Shown piece after piece: positions 44,161 to 52,388 of a stretch of DNA of 64,000 bases. Position 1 is the stretch's first letter, and each line of letters begins with the position of its first letter. The translations under genes and the position numbers were made by a program. Origin of the DNA: Caldimonas mangrovi (GTDB lineage: Bacteria; Pseudomonadota; Gammaproteobacteria; Burkholderiales; Burkholderiaceae_C); contig NZ_JAMKFE010000003.1 of assembly GCF_023721835.1 (NCBI RefSeq), positions 372,001 through 436,000 of the forward strand. Direction: 5' to 3'. The notes under the pieces were generated by a model. That model was not told the origin of the DNA, did no database searches, and saw nothing but the letters and a program-made list of their open reading frames with translations.

Positions 44161-46335
44161 TCAGTACTTCCAGTTGAGCGAAAGCGTTGCGTGACGCGGT
44201 GCACCGTAGAAGTTCTGCGCCCAGTACAGGCTGGAGATGTACTTCTTGTTGGTGACGTTGTTGACCTTCAGCACCGCGCTGAGATTGCGCGTGAAGTCGT
44301 AGCGCGCCATCACGTCGAGCAGCGCGTACGCCGACTGCTCGGCTTCGGCGCGCTCGGTGCGGCTTTGCCAGTTCACACTCATGCCAAACTTCAACGCGTC
44401 GAGGGTGGGCACTCGGTAGGTGGTGGACACACGCAGCGTACGGCGCGGGACGAAGGTGCGCGCGTTGTCGCCGGTGTCGTCGTCCTTCAAGCGCAGCTGC
44501 GTGTAGCCTGCGCTGATGTCCCAGCCCGGCGTGACCCGGCCCGCCATGTCGAGTTCGAACCCCGTCGAGGTGGCATCGACGGTCGGGTAGTAGAAATAGC
44601 CCCCGGTATCCGGGTCGTCGTTGAACAACGAGTCACCCACGGTGTTCTGCTGCTTCACCTGGAAGACCGACAACGAACCCGTCAGGCGCTGGTCGAACCA
44701 TTCGCCCTTGATGCCCACTTCGGCGTTGCTGCCCTCGACCGGCGGTACCACCTGGCGATCGAAGTCGGTCTTGGACTGCGGATTGAAGATCTTGGTGTAG
44801 CTGGCATAGAGCGAGTGCTGAGCGTCGAGGTCATAGACGACGCCCAGGTAAGGCGTGAGCTTGGTCTTGCGGTAGTTGTGCGGTTCGCCGTACTGCATGC
44901 CGCTGCTGGTCACGCGGGTGAGGTTGGCCCCCGTGAAGAGCTTCCACTGATCGGTCAAGTTGAAGCGCATGACACCGTAGAGACTGCGCCGGTAGTCCGT
45001 GAAGTCCGCGCTGCCGTCGACATCGTCGCCGAAGTCGGGCTTTGGAAAGTTGCCATCCAGCACGTCTTCATCGGAGATCGGCAGACCCACGTCAGCATAG
45101 GTCGAGCGCAACCTGTTGGCGCTGCGCGACCAGTTCACGCCCACCACCGCCTGGTGCTCGCGCCCGGCCAGCGAGAACGGACCGGTCAGATGCAGGTCCG
45201 CGAGCCACTGACGTTCGTTGTGTTCGTACTTCGAAGGGTAGGTGAACAGGGCGCCGGAACTGCCATAGATGTAGAGCATCTCCGCATCCGAACTCAGCTC
45301 ACGGTGGGTGACAGTTCCTTTCACCTGCCAGCCGCTGTTCAGCGCGTGCGACAGCTCGGCGAAGGCGATGCTGTCGTTGGTGTTCCAGTAGGCCCAGTCC
45401 GCGCCGGTGCTGGATGAGCGGGGCAGCCCGTCCGCCACCATGTCGAGCGGGACGGCGCCCCACATCACCCCGTCCGGCCGGTTGCGTTGCTGTGTCACGC
45501 CAGCCGTGAGCACCGTGTCGGTGCCGAGGTCGGCTTCGATCACGCCGTGCAGCACCGTCTTGTCGATCGAGTAGCGGTCGAGGTAGGAGTCGCGCTGCTG
45601 GCCGGCGAGCACCAGCCGGCCGCGCACGGTGCCGGCTTTGTTCAACGCGCCGGAAACGTCGCCGTCCAGCCGGCGGTTGTCCCACGAGCCGACGGTGAGC
45701 CCGGCCGAGGCCTGGAACGTTGCCGTCGGGCGCTTGCGCACGAAATTCACGGTCGCCGACGGGTTGCCGGTCGACGACAGCAAGCCGTTCGCTCCCCGCA
45801 GCACCTCCACGCGGTCATAGGCCGCCGTGTCCACGTCACCCATCTGATCGCCCGTCGCGAACGGCAGACCCAGCCCGTCGACCTGGAAGTTGGAGATGTC
45901 GAAGCCGCGGGCGCTGAAATAGGTGCGGTCGGTCTCGACCCGCTCCACGCGCACGCCGGTCGTGTTCGAGAGCACGTCGTTGGCGCTGTGCAGCGAGAAG
46001 TCTTCGATCTGCGCTCGCGTGATCACGCTGATCGATTGCGGCGTCTCGCGGTTCGACAAGTCCAGCTTCGTCGCCGTGGTGCTGGCGCGTGTCTTGTACT
46101 CGCCTGTGCCTTCGCTCGGTGCAGCGATCGGTGCGCTGCCCTTGACCGTCAGTGTGGGCAGCACGCCGCCTTCCGCAGGGGCAGCCGGTGCCGGCGCGTC
46201 CTGCGCGTAGGCCGCAGACCCGGCAAGCAGGGCCAGCAGCATCCGGGCGGCCCGCGACAGCGGGGTGTGCGCAAGCGATGAGCGGGCAAGAGGGCGCGTC
46301 GACGGACGGGCGCGATGGTTGGCGCGTGCAGACAA
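44161..46335 (-). CDS. TonB-dependent siderophore receptor
   Basis: A 724-aa outer-membrane beta-barrel receptor for a ferric chelate. A long basic leader precedes a signal helix ending AYAQDAP. The plug domain has ETPQSISVITRAQIED and YFSARGFDISNFQVDG with VEVLRGANGLLSSTGNPSATVNF; the barrel ends in aromatic TLSLNWKY. There is no N-terminal signalling domain, so FecI-type control is unlikely. Start: a TTG at 46335 has AAGGAG 5 nt upstream and is preferred; the ATG at 46353 lacks a ribosome site. It is the last gene after tonB-exbB-exbD-PepSY, separated from them by 173 bp with two hairpins. The ligand is unknown. Confidence 0.9.
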   Translation of the reverse strand: MSARANHRARPSTRPLARSSLAHTPLSRAARMLLALLAGSAAYAQDAPAPAAPAEGGVLPTLTVKGSAPIAAPSEGTGEYKTRASTTATKLDLSNRETPQSISVITRAQIEDFSLHSANDVLSNTTGVRVERVETDRTYFSARGFDISNFQVDGLGLPFATGDQMGDVDTAAYDRVEVLRGANGLLSSTGNPSATVNFVRKRPTATFQASAGLTVGSWDNRRLDGDVSGALNKAGTVRGRLVLAGQQRDSYLDRYSIDKTVLHGVIEADLGTDTVLTAGVTQQRNRPDGVMWGAVPLDMVADGLPRSSSTGADWAYWNTNDSIAFAELSHALNSGWQVKGTVTHRELSSDAEMLYIYGSSGALFTYPSKYEHNERQWLADLHLTGPFSLAGREHQAVVGVNWSRSANRLRSTYADVGLPISDEDVLDGNFPKPDFGDDVDGSADFTDYRRSLYGVMRFNLTDQWKLFTGANLTRVTSSGMQYGEPHNYRKTKLTPYLGVVYDLDAQHSLYASYTKIFNPQSKTDFDRQVVPPVEGSNAEVGIKGEWFDQRLTGSLSVFQVKQQNTVGDSLFNDDPDTGGYFYYPTVDATSTGFELDMAGRVTPGWDISAGYTQLRLKDDDTGDNARTFVPRRTLRVSTTYRVPTLDALKFGMSVNWQSRTERAEAEQSAYALLDVMARYDFTRNLSAVLKVNNVTNKKYISSLYWAQNFYGAPRHATLSLNWKY

Positions 46336-46391
46336 GACAACTCCTTCAAACATCAAGAAAAGCGTCGAGAAAAACAAGGGCGGGCGCGAAC

Positions 46392-46415
46392 ACGCCGCGC
46401 GGTGCCGCGCGGCGT
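46392..46415. repeat. perfect 11-bp inverted repeat in the leader of the TonB receptor gene
   Basis: ACGCCGCGCGG and CCGCGCGGCGT are separated by only TG, giving a strong hairpin 57 bp upstream of the receptor start. In minus orientation a TTTTT run follows about 22 nt later. It may act as a terminator or attenuator between the PepSY and receptor genes. Confidence 0.55.
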
Positions 46416-46464
46416 TCGGCATGGCTGGCAGGGACGCCCCTCGCGGGTTCCTGGCTGGCCTGAG

Positions 46465-46488
46465 TGCAGGCGCCGTGCGGCGTCTGCA
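46465..46488. repeat. 10-bp near-perfect inverted repeat just after the PepSY gene
   Basis: TGCAGGCGCC and GGCGTCTGCA with a 4-nt loop, one G-T mismatch. It lies 20 bp after the PepSY stop on the minus strand, 49 bp from a second hairpin. No direct T-run. Confidence 0.45.
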
Positions 46489-46508
46489 TGGATGGTGCGG
46501 GAACCCCC

Positions 46509-47768
46509 TCAGGCCACGTCTTCGGCGACCACGTTGCGCGACGATGGCCGGTCTTGCGCGGTGGTGCGTTCGGCACTGACCAAGCGCCGGCCCTGGCGCT
46601 TGCGCAGCCAGATCACGACCCCGGTGACGCACAGCAGTGCGGTGACCACGCCGAGCACGACGACCAGCAGCCGGTACGGCAACCCGAACACCTTGCCGGT
46701 GTGCAGTGCGGCCAGCCAACTGGTGAAGGTGTTGCCGGGGGCGATCGTCGGGTGCTCGAAGACGATCTCCTCGCCGTGTGCGTCTTGTGCCGAGAAGTAC
46801 ACCGAGGTGGCACCGTGATCGGACGAGAAGTCATGCGAGCTGCGCACCGCGTAGCGCCAGGCGCCGTGATCGCGCTCGAAAAACAGCGAGTCCTCGTGCT
46901 CGATCGTGAACCCGTCGCGATGCGCGTGTGCGGCCATCAGCTCGCGGCCACGCGCGCGCGCCTGCTCCCACGGCATGTTGGCCTGCATCACCGGATTGGC
47001 GGCCAGGTCGGGCAGCTTGTCGTGCGCATCCACCGTCGGCACCAGGCGCTTGAGCACCGGCATGTACAGCTCATGGCCCAGGTTCAGACTCACGCTGGAA
47101 ACCGCGTACATCAGCAGCATGCCCCACAGCCACAGGCTGGCCGCGCGGTGCAGATCGAAGTTGATCCGATAGGCACTGCCGGACCATTTCACCAGCCAGG
47201 CCGGCTTCCAGCCTTTGAAGAAGCCCTGGCGCCGCCGCGGGAAGGTCAGGTAAGCGCCGACGAAGCAGTCGAACATCCACACGAACGAGACCACGCCGAA
47301 CAGCCACATGCCCCAGGGGTAGGGAATCGTCAACGCGTAATGCAGCTGATAGACCAGCGGCATGAAGTGGACGCGGTCGAACACCCAGGCGCCGCGGTTG
47401 CGCATGCCAAGCACTGCGCCGGTGTAGGGGTCGGCGAAGATTTCGTACCAGACCGGCGCCTGGCTCGTGGCCGGGCCTTCCATGCGCCACGCATACAGCG
47501 CGGCGGTACGCCCCTCGTCACGGTGCAGCGGGTGGTAGTCGAAATGTGCACCGGGGACCTGCTGGCCGACGCGTTCGCGCAGCACCAGCGCGTCCAGCGG
47601 CGTCTCGTTCGGGCGCTCGTCGATCAACCGCAGGCCCGGGTTGAGGGCCGTGTCGATTTCGTCGTTGAAGGCCAGCAGCGCGCCGGTCAACCCGGCGATC
47701 AGCAGAAAGAAGGCGATTGCCAGCCCTGCATAGCGGTGCGCAAGCACCCAGAACGAGCGCTGGTTCAT
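46509..47768 (-). CDS. PepSY-associated membrane protein (iron-regulated type)
   Basis: A 419-aa inner-membrane protein with four main hydrophobic helices: one at the N-terminus (FWVLAHRYAGLAIAFFLLIA), two in the middle (WMLFG... and SLWLWGMLLMYAVSS-type regions) and one near the C-terminus (LLVVVLGVVTALLCVTGVVI). Between them are periplasmic PepSY-like segments. Conserved histidines in AHRYAGL and DLHRAASLW may bind heme, as in ferric-reductase-like PepSY/PiuB proteins encoded beside siderophore receptors. It lies 4 bp after exbD in a coupled operon. A reductase role at the inner membrane is an inference from family and context. Confidence 0.86.
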   Translation of the reverse strand: MNQRSFWVLAHRYAGLAIAFFLLIAGLTGALLAFNDEIDTALNPGLRLIDERPNETPLDALVLRERVGQQVPGAHFDYHPLHRDEGRTAALYAWRMEGPATSQAPVWYEIFADPYTGAVLGMRNRGAWVFDRVHFMPLVYQLHYALTIPYPWGMWLFGVVSFVWMFDCFVGAYLTFPRRRQGFFKGWKPAWLVKWSGSAYRINFDLHRAASLWLWGMLLMYAVSSVSLNLGHELYMPVLKRLVPTVDAHDKLPDLAANPVMQANMPWEQARARGRELMAAHAHRDGFTIEHEDSLFFERDHGAWRYAVRSSHDFSSDHGATSVYFSAQDAHGEEIVFEHPTIAPGNTFTSWLAALHTGKVFGLPYRLLVVVLGVVTALLCVTGVVIWLRKRQGRRLVSAERTTAQDRPSSRNVVAEDVA

Positions 47769-47772
47769 CGCC

Positions 47773-48195
47773 TTACTTTTCCGTTTCGGGTTCGCTGACG
47801 AAGCCCACCTTGGTGAGTCCGGCCTTGGAGGCGTCGGCCAGCGTTTCCGCGACGAAGCGGTAGGCCACCTCCTGATCGGCCTTCAGGTGCAGCTCGGGCT
47901 GTACCGGCTTGGCGCTTTCGGCAGCGAAGCGCGTGGCGGCTTCTTCGCGGGTGACGGGCTCCCCGTTCCAGTAGCGCGTGCCGGCCGCGTCGATCGCGAA
48001 CTCCACCTTCTCGGGTTGCGGCGGGTTGACCTGCGCGCTGGCCTTGGGCAGCTCCAGCTTCACCGAGTGGGTGAGCAGCGGCGCGGTGACGATGAAGATC
48101 ACCAGCAGCACCAGCATCACGTCGATCAGCGGGACCATGTTGATCTCCGCCATCGGCGCGCTGGCGGACTTGTTGTCGAAGCTTGCGAATGCCAT
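47773..48195 (-). CDS. exbD: biopolymer transport protein ExbD
   Basis: A 140-aa inner-membrane protein of the TonB energising complex. The N-terminal AEINMVPLIDVMLVLLVIFIV contains the proton-path aspartate (Asp25) in its single helix, and the periplasmic domain follows with VTREEAATRF and LKADQEVAYRFVAE. Standard length. The ATG follows exbB by 13 bp, and the PepSY gene follows by 4 bp. Expression is probably iron-controlled through the Fur-like site at 49707-49725. Confidence 0.95.
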   Translation of the reverse strand: MAFASFDNKSASAPMAEINMVPLIDVMLVLLVIFIVTAPLLTHSVKLELPKASAQVNPPQPEKVEFAIDAAGTRYWNGEPVTREEAATRFAAESAKPVQPELHLKADQEVAYRFVAETLADASKAGLTKVGFVSEPETEK

Positions 48196-48208
48196 GGCCG
48201 CTTCCTCG

Positions 48209-48964
48209 TCAGGCCGCGGCGGGGCGGTTGCGTTGTGCGCCGCCGGTGCTCAGCGGGCGCACGTTGTCACCCTGCAGCGACTGGCCCAGCGACAGGAAGG
48301 TGAACAGCTCGAAGGCGAACGCGTCGAGCTTGGCGGTGAGCACGCGGTTGCTGCGCGTGAGCCAGTTGTAGCCCATCACCGCCGGAATCGCGACGGCCAG
48401 ACCGATGCCGGTCATGATCAGCGCTTCGCCCACCGGCCCGGCCACCTTGTCGAGCGTGCCGGCGCCGCTCATGCCGATCGCGATCAGCGCGTGGTACACG
48501 CCCCACACCGTGCCGAACAGCCCGACGAAGGGCGCGGTCGCGCCGATGGTGGCCAGCACGGTCAAGCCGTTCTCGAGCCGGGTGGTCTCTTCGTCCAGCA
48601 CCTTCTTGATGGTGCGTGTCAGGAAGTCCTGGGCACCGCCGGCCTCTTCGAGCTTGGCCGCGCCGTACTTCGCATGGTGGGCCTGCGCATGCATCGCGTG
48701 CGAGGTCAGGTGGGCGAACGGGTCGTGCACGCCGTGCGTCGAGATCTCGTCGCGCACCGCATCGAGCGAGCTGGCGTTCCAGAAGAAGGTGAGGAACTGC
48801 TCGCTGCGCCGCTTGCGCACGTACTGGGTGATGCCCTTCAGGACGATCAGGTACCAGGACACGGCCGACATCAGCACCAGAATGGCCAGCAAGGTCTTGC
48901 CGACGACATCGGACTGCGCGATGAAGTGGGCGAAGCCCATCGGTTCGTTCGGGGTCACGTTCAA
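48209..48964 (-). CDS. exbB: biopolymer transport protein ExbB (MotA/TolQ/ExbB family)
   Basis: A 251-aa inner-membrane proton channel subunit with three hydrophobic helices (near residues 20-40, 140-160 and 185-205). Family motifs are LATIGATAPFVGLFGTVWGV and GEALIMTGIGLAVAIPAVMGYN. The TTG at 48964 overlaps the tonB stop (TTGA). A GTG at 48958 has better ribosome-site spacing and may be the true start. Together with TonB and ExbD it transfers proton-motive force to outer-membrane receptors. Confidence 0.94.
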   Translation of the reverse strand: MNVTPNEPMGFAHFIAQSDVVGKTLLAILVLMSAVSWYLIVLKGITQYVRKRRSEQFLTFFWNASSLDAVRDEISTHGVHDPFAHLTSHAMHAQAHHAKYGAAKLEEAGGAQDFLTRTIKKVLDEETTRLENGLTVLATIGATAPFVGLFGTVWGVYHALIAIGMSGAGTLDKVAGPVGEALIMTGIGLAVAIPAVMGYNWLTRSNRVLTAKLDAFAFELFTFLSLGQSLQGDNVRPLSTGGAQRNRPAAA

Positions 48965-49695
48965 TTCTCCAGGTCAAATCGAATGGGGGTCTGCACCCAC
49001 ACGGCCATGGCCTGGCCGTTTTCCTTGTAGGGCTTGAAGCGGGCGGTGCGCATTGCCGAGACGGCGGCGTCGTCGAGCCGCCTGAATCCGGACGAGGCGT
49101 GCACGTTGATCTGGGACGGTCGGCCGTCCGCCTCGATCAGGACGTTCAACGTCACCTGCCCGGACTCGCGCAGCCGCTTGGACTGCAACGGATAGTTCAA
49201 CACCGGCTGGGTCAGATATTGCACGGCGCTGGCCGACACCGTCTTGGGCACCGCTGGGGGGGGCGGTACCGGAACGGGGGCAGGCACGGGCGCCGGCGGG
49301 GCCGCTTCCACCGGCGGAGCAGGCGGCTCGGGTAAGGGCGGCGGCGGCGGCACGACGAAGGGGGCCGGCGCAGGCGACGGCGGCGCGGCGACGACGGCCG
49401 GCGGCGGTTTCTTGGGCTGCACCTTGGGAGCGGGTGCCGGCGGGGGCGGCACTGGAGCCGGCGGCGGGGGCACCGGCGCCGCAGGGATGATGTCGACGAA
49501 CAGCGGCACCGCGGCACCCAGCGCCTGGCGCACGGGCTCGAGTTGCAGCAGCGCCCAGCCGGCGGCCAGATGGGCCGCGACGATCACGCCGGCAGCAGCG
49601 GCCCTGGCGGCCGGTGGCAACTCGCTGCTCCCCGATGCCTCGCGTCGCGGCATGCCGCTGCCCGGCAGCGGGGGGGACGACAAGCTGGCTGGCAT
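48961..49695 (-). CDS. tonB: TonB energy transducer
   Basis: A 244-aa inner-membrane-anchored protein. A helix near residues 32-52 (AAGVIVAAHLAAGWALL) follows a polar N-terminus; then a very Pro/Ala/Val-rich periplasmic spacer (about residues 70-160, PPPPAPVPPPPAPAP type) leads to the C-terminal domain with LNYPLQSKRLRESGQVTLNV and AMRTARFKPYKENG. The ATG at 49695 is chosen; no good ribosome site is visible, and a TTG 12 bp upstream lies inside the Fur-like box. It is the first gene of the minus-strand iron operon and divergent from an imelysin gene. Confidence 0.93.
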   Translation of the reverse strand: MPASLSSPPLPGSGMPRREASGSSELPPAARAAAAGVIVAAHLAAGWALLQLEPVRQALGAAVPLFVDIIPAAPVPPPPAPVPPPPAPAPKVQPKKPPPAVVAAPPSPAPAPFVVPPPPPLPEPPAPPVEAAPPAPVPAPVPVPPPPAVPKTVSASAVQYLTQPVLNYPLQSKRLRESGQVTLNVLIEADGRPSQINVHASSGFRRLDDAAVSAMRTARFKPYKENGQAMAVWVQTPIRFDLEN

Positions 49696-49706
49696 ATGTG
49701 TATACA

Positions 49707-49725
49707 AATGAGAACGATTCTTATT
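49707..49725. promoter_or_regulatory. Fur-box-like operator between tonB and the imelysin operon
   Basis: AATGAGAA-CGA-TTCTTATT is a near-perfect dyad (7 of 8 positions match when the arms are compared) in an AT-rich island that stands out from the surrounding GC-rich sequence. It resembles the known Fur consensus of GATAAT/ATTATC type. It sits in the 66-bp region between the divergent start codons, so one site could control both operons. Factor identity is inferred. Confidence 0.8.
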
Positions 49726-49761
49726 ATATTATCTTGTTTTTTGCGATCCAAGGGAAGCCCA

Positions 49762-50958
49762 ATGACACTCCGCCTGTTGCACGTATTCGCATGGGCAGCT
49801 GCTGCCGTGGCAGCACCTGCCATGGCCCAGCACGCGGCGCCGGCCGGCACGCAGCAGTCGGTGCGCGCCGTCGACGCGCAAGCCGTCGTTCGTCATCACG
49901 CCCAGCTCGTGCACGCGGGCTACGAAGACAGCCTGAACGGCGCCGTCGCACTGCAGCGTGCGCTGCGCAGCTTCACCTCGGCACCGTCGTCGGCCACGCT
50001 GGAGGCCGCGCGCAAGGCCTGGCTCCAGGCTCGTGAGGTCTATGGCCAGACCGAGGCCTTCCGCTTCTACGGCGGCCCGATCGACGATGAGAACGGCCCC
50101 GAGGGCCGCATCAACGCCTGGCCGATGGACGAGTCCTTCGTCGACAGCGTGAAAGACCGGCTGGATGCCGGGCTGATCAACGACCGCAAGCAGCCGATCA
50201 CCAAGAAGAACCTGGCAGCGCACAACGAGCGTGGCGGCGAAGAGAACATTGCGACCGGTTGGCACGCGATCGAATTCCTGCTGTGGGGTCAGGACTTCAA
50301 CGACGACGGCCCCGGTCAGCGCACCCACGAGGATTTCGTCGACGGCAAGGCGCCGAACGCCGACCGCCGGCGGCAGTACCTGACGGTTGCGGCCGATCTG
50401 CTGGTCGACGATCTGCGCTCCGTCCTGCAGGCCTGGAAGCCGGGTGCCAAGAACAACTACCGGGCGGCTTTCGAGCGTGGCGGCAACGAGTCGCTGCGCA
50501 AGGTCTTCGTCGGCATCGGTACGCTGTCGCGTGGCGAGCTGGCCGGTGAGCGGCTCGAGGTGGCGCTCGCCAGCCAGGACCAGGAGGACGAGCACTCCTG
50601 CTTCTCCGACAACACGCATCGCGACGTGGTGGCCAATGCGCTCGGCATCCAGAACGTCTGGCTCGGCCACTACAAGCGGACCGACGGCACGGTCGTCTCC
50701 GGCCCCGGGCTGCGCGAGCTGGTCGCGGCGAGCGATGCGACGCTGGCCGAGCGCACCACGCGGCAGATCGCCGCCTCGCTCGCCGCGGCTGAAGCGATCC
50801 GGGCGCCGTTCGACCGTGAGATCGTCGGCGGCAAGGACGCGCCCGGCCGCGCGCGCGTACAGAAGACCGTCGACAGCCTGACGCAGCAGAGCAAGGACCT
50901 GGTGGAAGCCGCCAACGCGGTGGGCATCGCCCGCCTGACCGTGACGCTGCCGGAGTGA
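49762..50958 (+). CDS. imelysin-like (M75 family) iron-associated periplasmic protein
   Basis: A 398-aa exported protein. Signal peptide ends near PAMAQHAAP. The imelysin signature GxHxxE is present as TGWHAIEFLLWGQD near residue 170. The family includes IrpA, EfeO/EfeM and the insulin-cleaving protein ICMP; most are believed to bind iron or heme-related ligands at the cell envelope rather than act as proteases. Start: ATG 49762 with AAGGGAAG upstream. It is the first gene of a four-gene plus-strand operon under the Fur-like box. No lipobox is evident. Confidence 0.88.
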   Translation: MTLRLLHVFAWAAAAVAAPAMAQHAAPAGTQQSVRAVDAQAVVRHHAQLVHAGYEDSLNGAVALQRALRSFTSAPSSATLEAARKAWLQAREVYGQTEAFRFYGGPIDDENGPEGRINAWPMDESFVDSVKDRLDAGLINDRKQPITKKNLAAHNERGGEENIATGWHAIEFLLWGQDFNDDGPGQRTHEDFVDGKAPNADRRRQYLTVAADLLVDDLRSVLQAWKPGAKNNYRAAFERGGNESLRKVFVGIGTLSRGELAGERLEVALASQDQEDEHSCFSDNTHRDVVANALGIQNVWLGHYKRTDGTVVSGPGLRELVAASDATLAERTTRQIAASLAAAEAIRAPFDREIVGGKDAPGRARVQKTVDSLTQQSKDLVEAANAVGIARLTVTLPE

Positions 50959-50963
50959 GCGCG

Positions 50964-52388
50964 ATGATCCTGAGGCGCCTGGGACTCGGCGCGGCTTTCG
51001 CCAGCGCGGCAGCGGTGCTGGTGGTATCGCAGGCTGCGCCCGACGACGATCCGCTCGGCGAACGCACCGGCGGCGCGACCACCGTGTTCGCCGACGGGCG
51101 CAACGCCTTCTCGTTTCCGGCTGCCAACCTGCCGGACGACGAGCGCACGCGTTTCGTGATCGGCAATTCGTTCTTCCGCCGCAACTGGGTCGAGGCACCA
51201 TCGTCGACCTCGGCGCGTGACGGGCTGGGGCCGCATTTCATCGCGCGCTCATGCGGCGGCTGCCATGTGCAGGACGGCCGCGGCGCCCCGCCCGACTTTC
51301 GCAACGGCCTGAGCGAGCCGCCGGTGGCGCTGCTGATGCGCCTGTCGGTGCCCGGCGTCAACGAGCATGGCGGGCCGGTGCCCGAGCCGGTCTACGGCGA
51401 CCAGCTGAACAACGCCGCCGTGCAGGGCGTGAGGCCCGAGGCGCAGATCGACATGCGCTACACGCCGGTGCATGGCCGCTTTGCCGACGGCGCCCCCTAC
51501 ACGCTGCAGAAACCGGCCTACATCCTGCGCGATCACGCCTATGGTCCGATGCGCAAGGACATGATGATGAGCCCGCGCATCGCGCCGCAAGTCATCGGCG
51601 TCGGGCTGCTCGAAGCGATCCCCGAGCGCGAGATCCTGGCCAATGCCGAGCGGCAGGCGCGCGACGGCGGGCCGATCCGCGGCGTACCCAATCGGGTCTG
51701 GGATGCGCCGTCGCAACGCACGATGCTCGGCCGCTTCGGCTGGAAGGCGAACGTCGCCACGTTGGCACATCAGACGGCCGGCGCCTTTGCGGGCGACATC
51801 GGCATCACGTCGTCGCACTTTCCCGACGAGGCCTGCACGCAGTCGCAGACCGACTGCCGCGACGCGCCGCGCGGTGCCAAGGGCGAGGGGCCCGAGATCG
51901 ACGACGAGACCTTCGCCAACGTGGTCTTCTACCAGGCCGTGCTCGCGCCGCCGGCGCGCCGAAAGCCGAACGACGCGCAGGTGCTGCGCGGTCAGAAGAT
52001 CTTCCAGGACGCGCAGTGCGCAGTGTGTCACCGTCCGAGCTACACCACGGCGGAAGGCCCCTTCCCGCGGTTGACCAGTTCGGTCCTGAGCGGCCAGCGC
52101 ATCTGGCCCTACACCGACCTGCTGCTGCACGACATGGGCGAGGGCCTGGCGGACGGTCGGCCGGATTTCCTGGCGAACGGCCGGCAGTGGAAGACCCCGC
52201 CGCTGTGGGGCGTCGGCCTGATCCGCGATGTCAACGGCCACCAGCGCCTGCTGCACGATGGCCGCGCGCGCGGGGTGCTGGAGGCCATTCTGTGGCACGG
52301 CGGCGAGGCGCAGGCCAGCCGCGACCGGGTGCTGAAGCTGTCGCGTGAAGACCGTGAAGCGCTCGTCAAGTTCGTGGAGTCGCTGTGA
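50964..52388 (+). CDS. DUF1111 diheme cytochrome-type protein (putative thiol oxidoreductase)
   Basis: A 474-aa exported protein with two c-type heme motifs: SCGGCH near residue 98 and CAVCH near 353. The sequence between fits the DUF1111/di-heme peroxidase-like family, often labelled 'thiol oxidoreductase' without biochemical proof. A weak N-terminal signal (LRRLGLGAAFASAAAVLVVS) precedes a region with FVIGNSFFRRNWV. Start ATG 50964 has GGAG 8 nt upstream; a GTG overlapping the previous stop at 50955 is an alternative. It lies between two imelysin genes. A redox step on iron during uptake is a reasonable inference. Confidence 0.88.
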   Translation: MILRRLGLGAAFASAAAVLVVSQAAPDDDPLGERTGGATTVFADGRNAFSFPAANLPDDERTRFVIGNSFFRRNWVEAPSSTSARDGLGPHFIARSCGGCHVQDGRGAPPDFRNGLSEPPVALLMRLSVPGVNEHGGPVPEPVYGDQLNNAAVQGVRPEAQIDMRYTPVHGRFADGAPYTLQKPAYILRDHAYGPMRKDMMMSPRIAPQVIGVGLLEAIPEREILANAERQARDGGPIRGVPNRVWDAPSQRTMLGRFGWKANVATLAHQTAGAFAGDIGITSSHFPDEACTQSQTDCRDAPRGAKGEGPEIDDETFANVVFYQAVLAPPARRKPNDAQVLRGQKIFQDAQCAVCHRPSYTTAEGPFPRLTSSVLSGQRIWPYTDLLLHDMGEGLADGRPDFLANGRQWKTPPLWGVGLIRDVNGHQRLLHDGRARGVLEAILWHGGEAQASRDRVLKLSREDREALVKFVESL

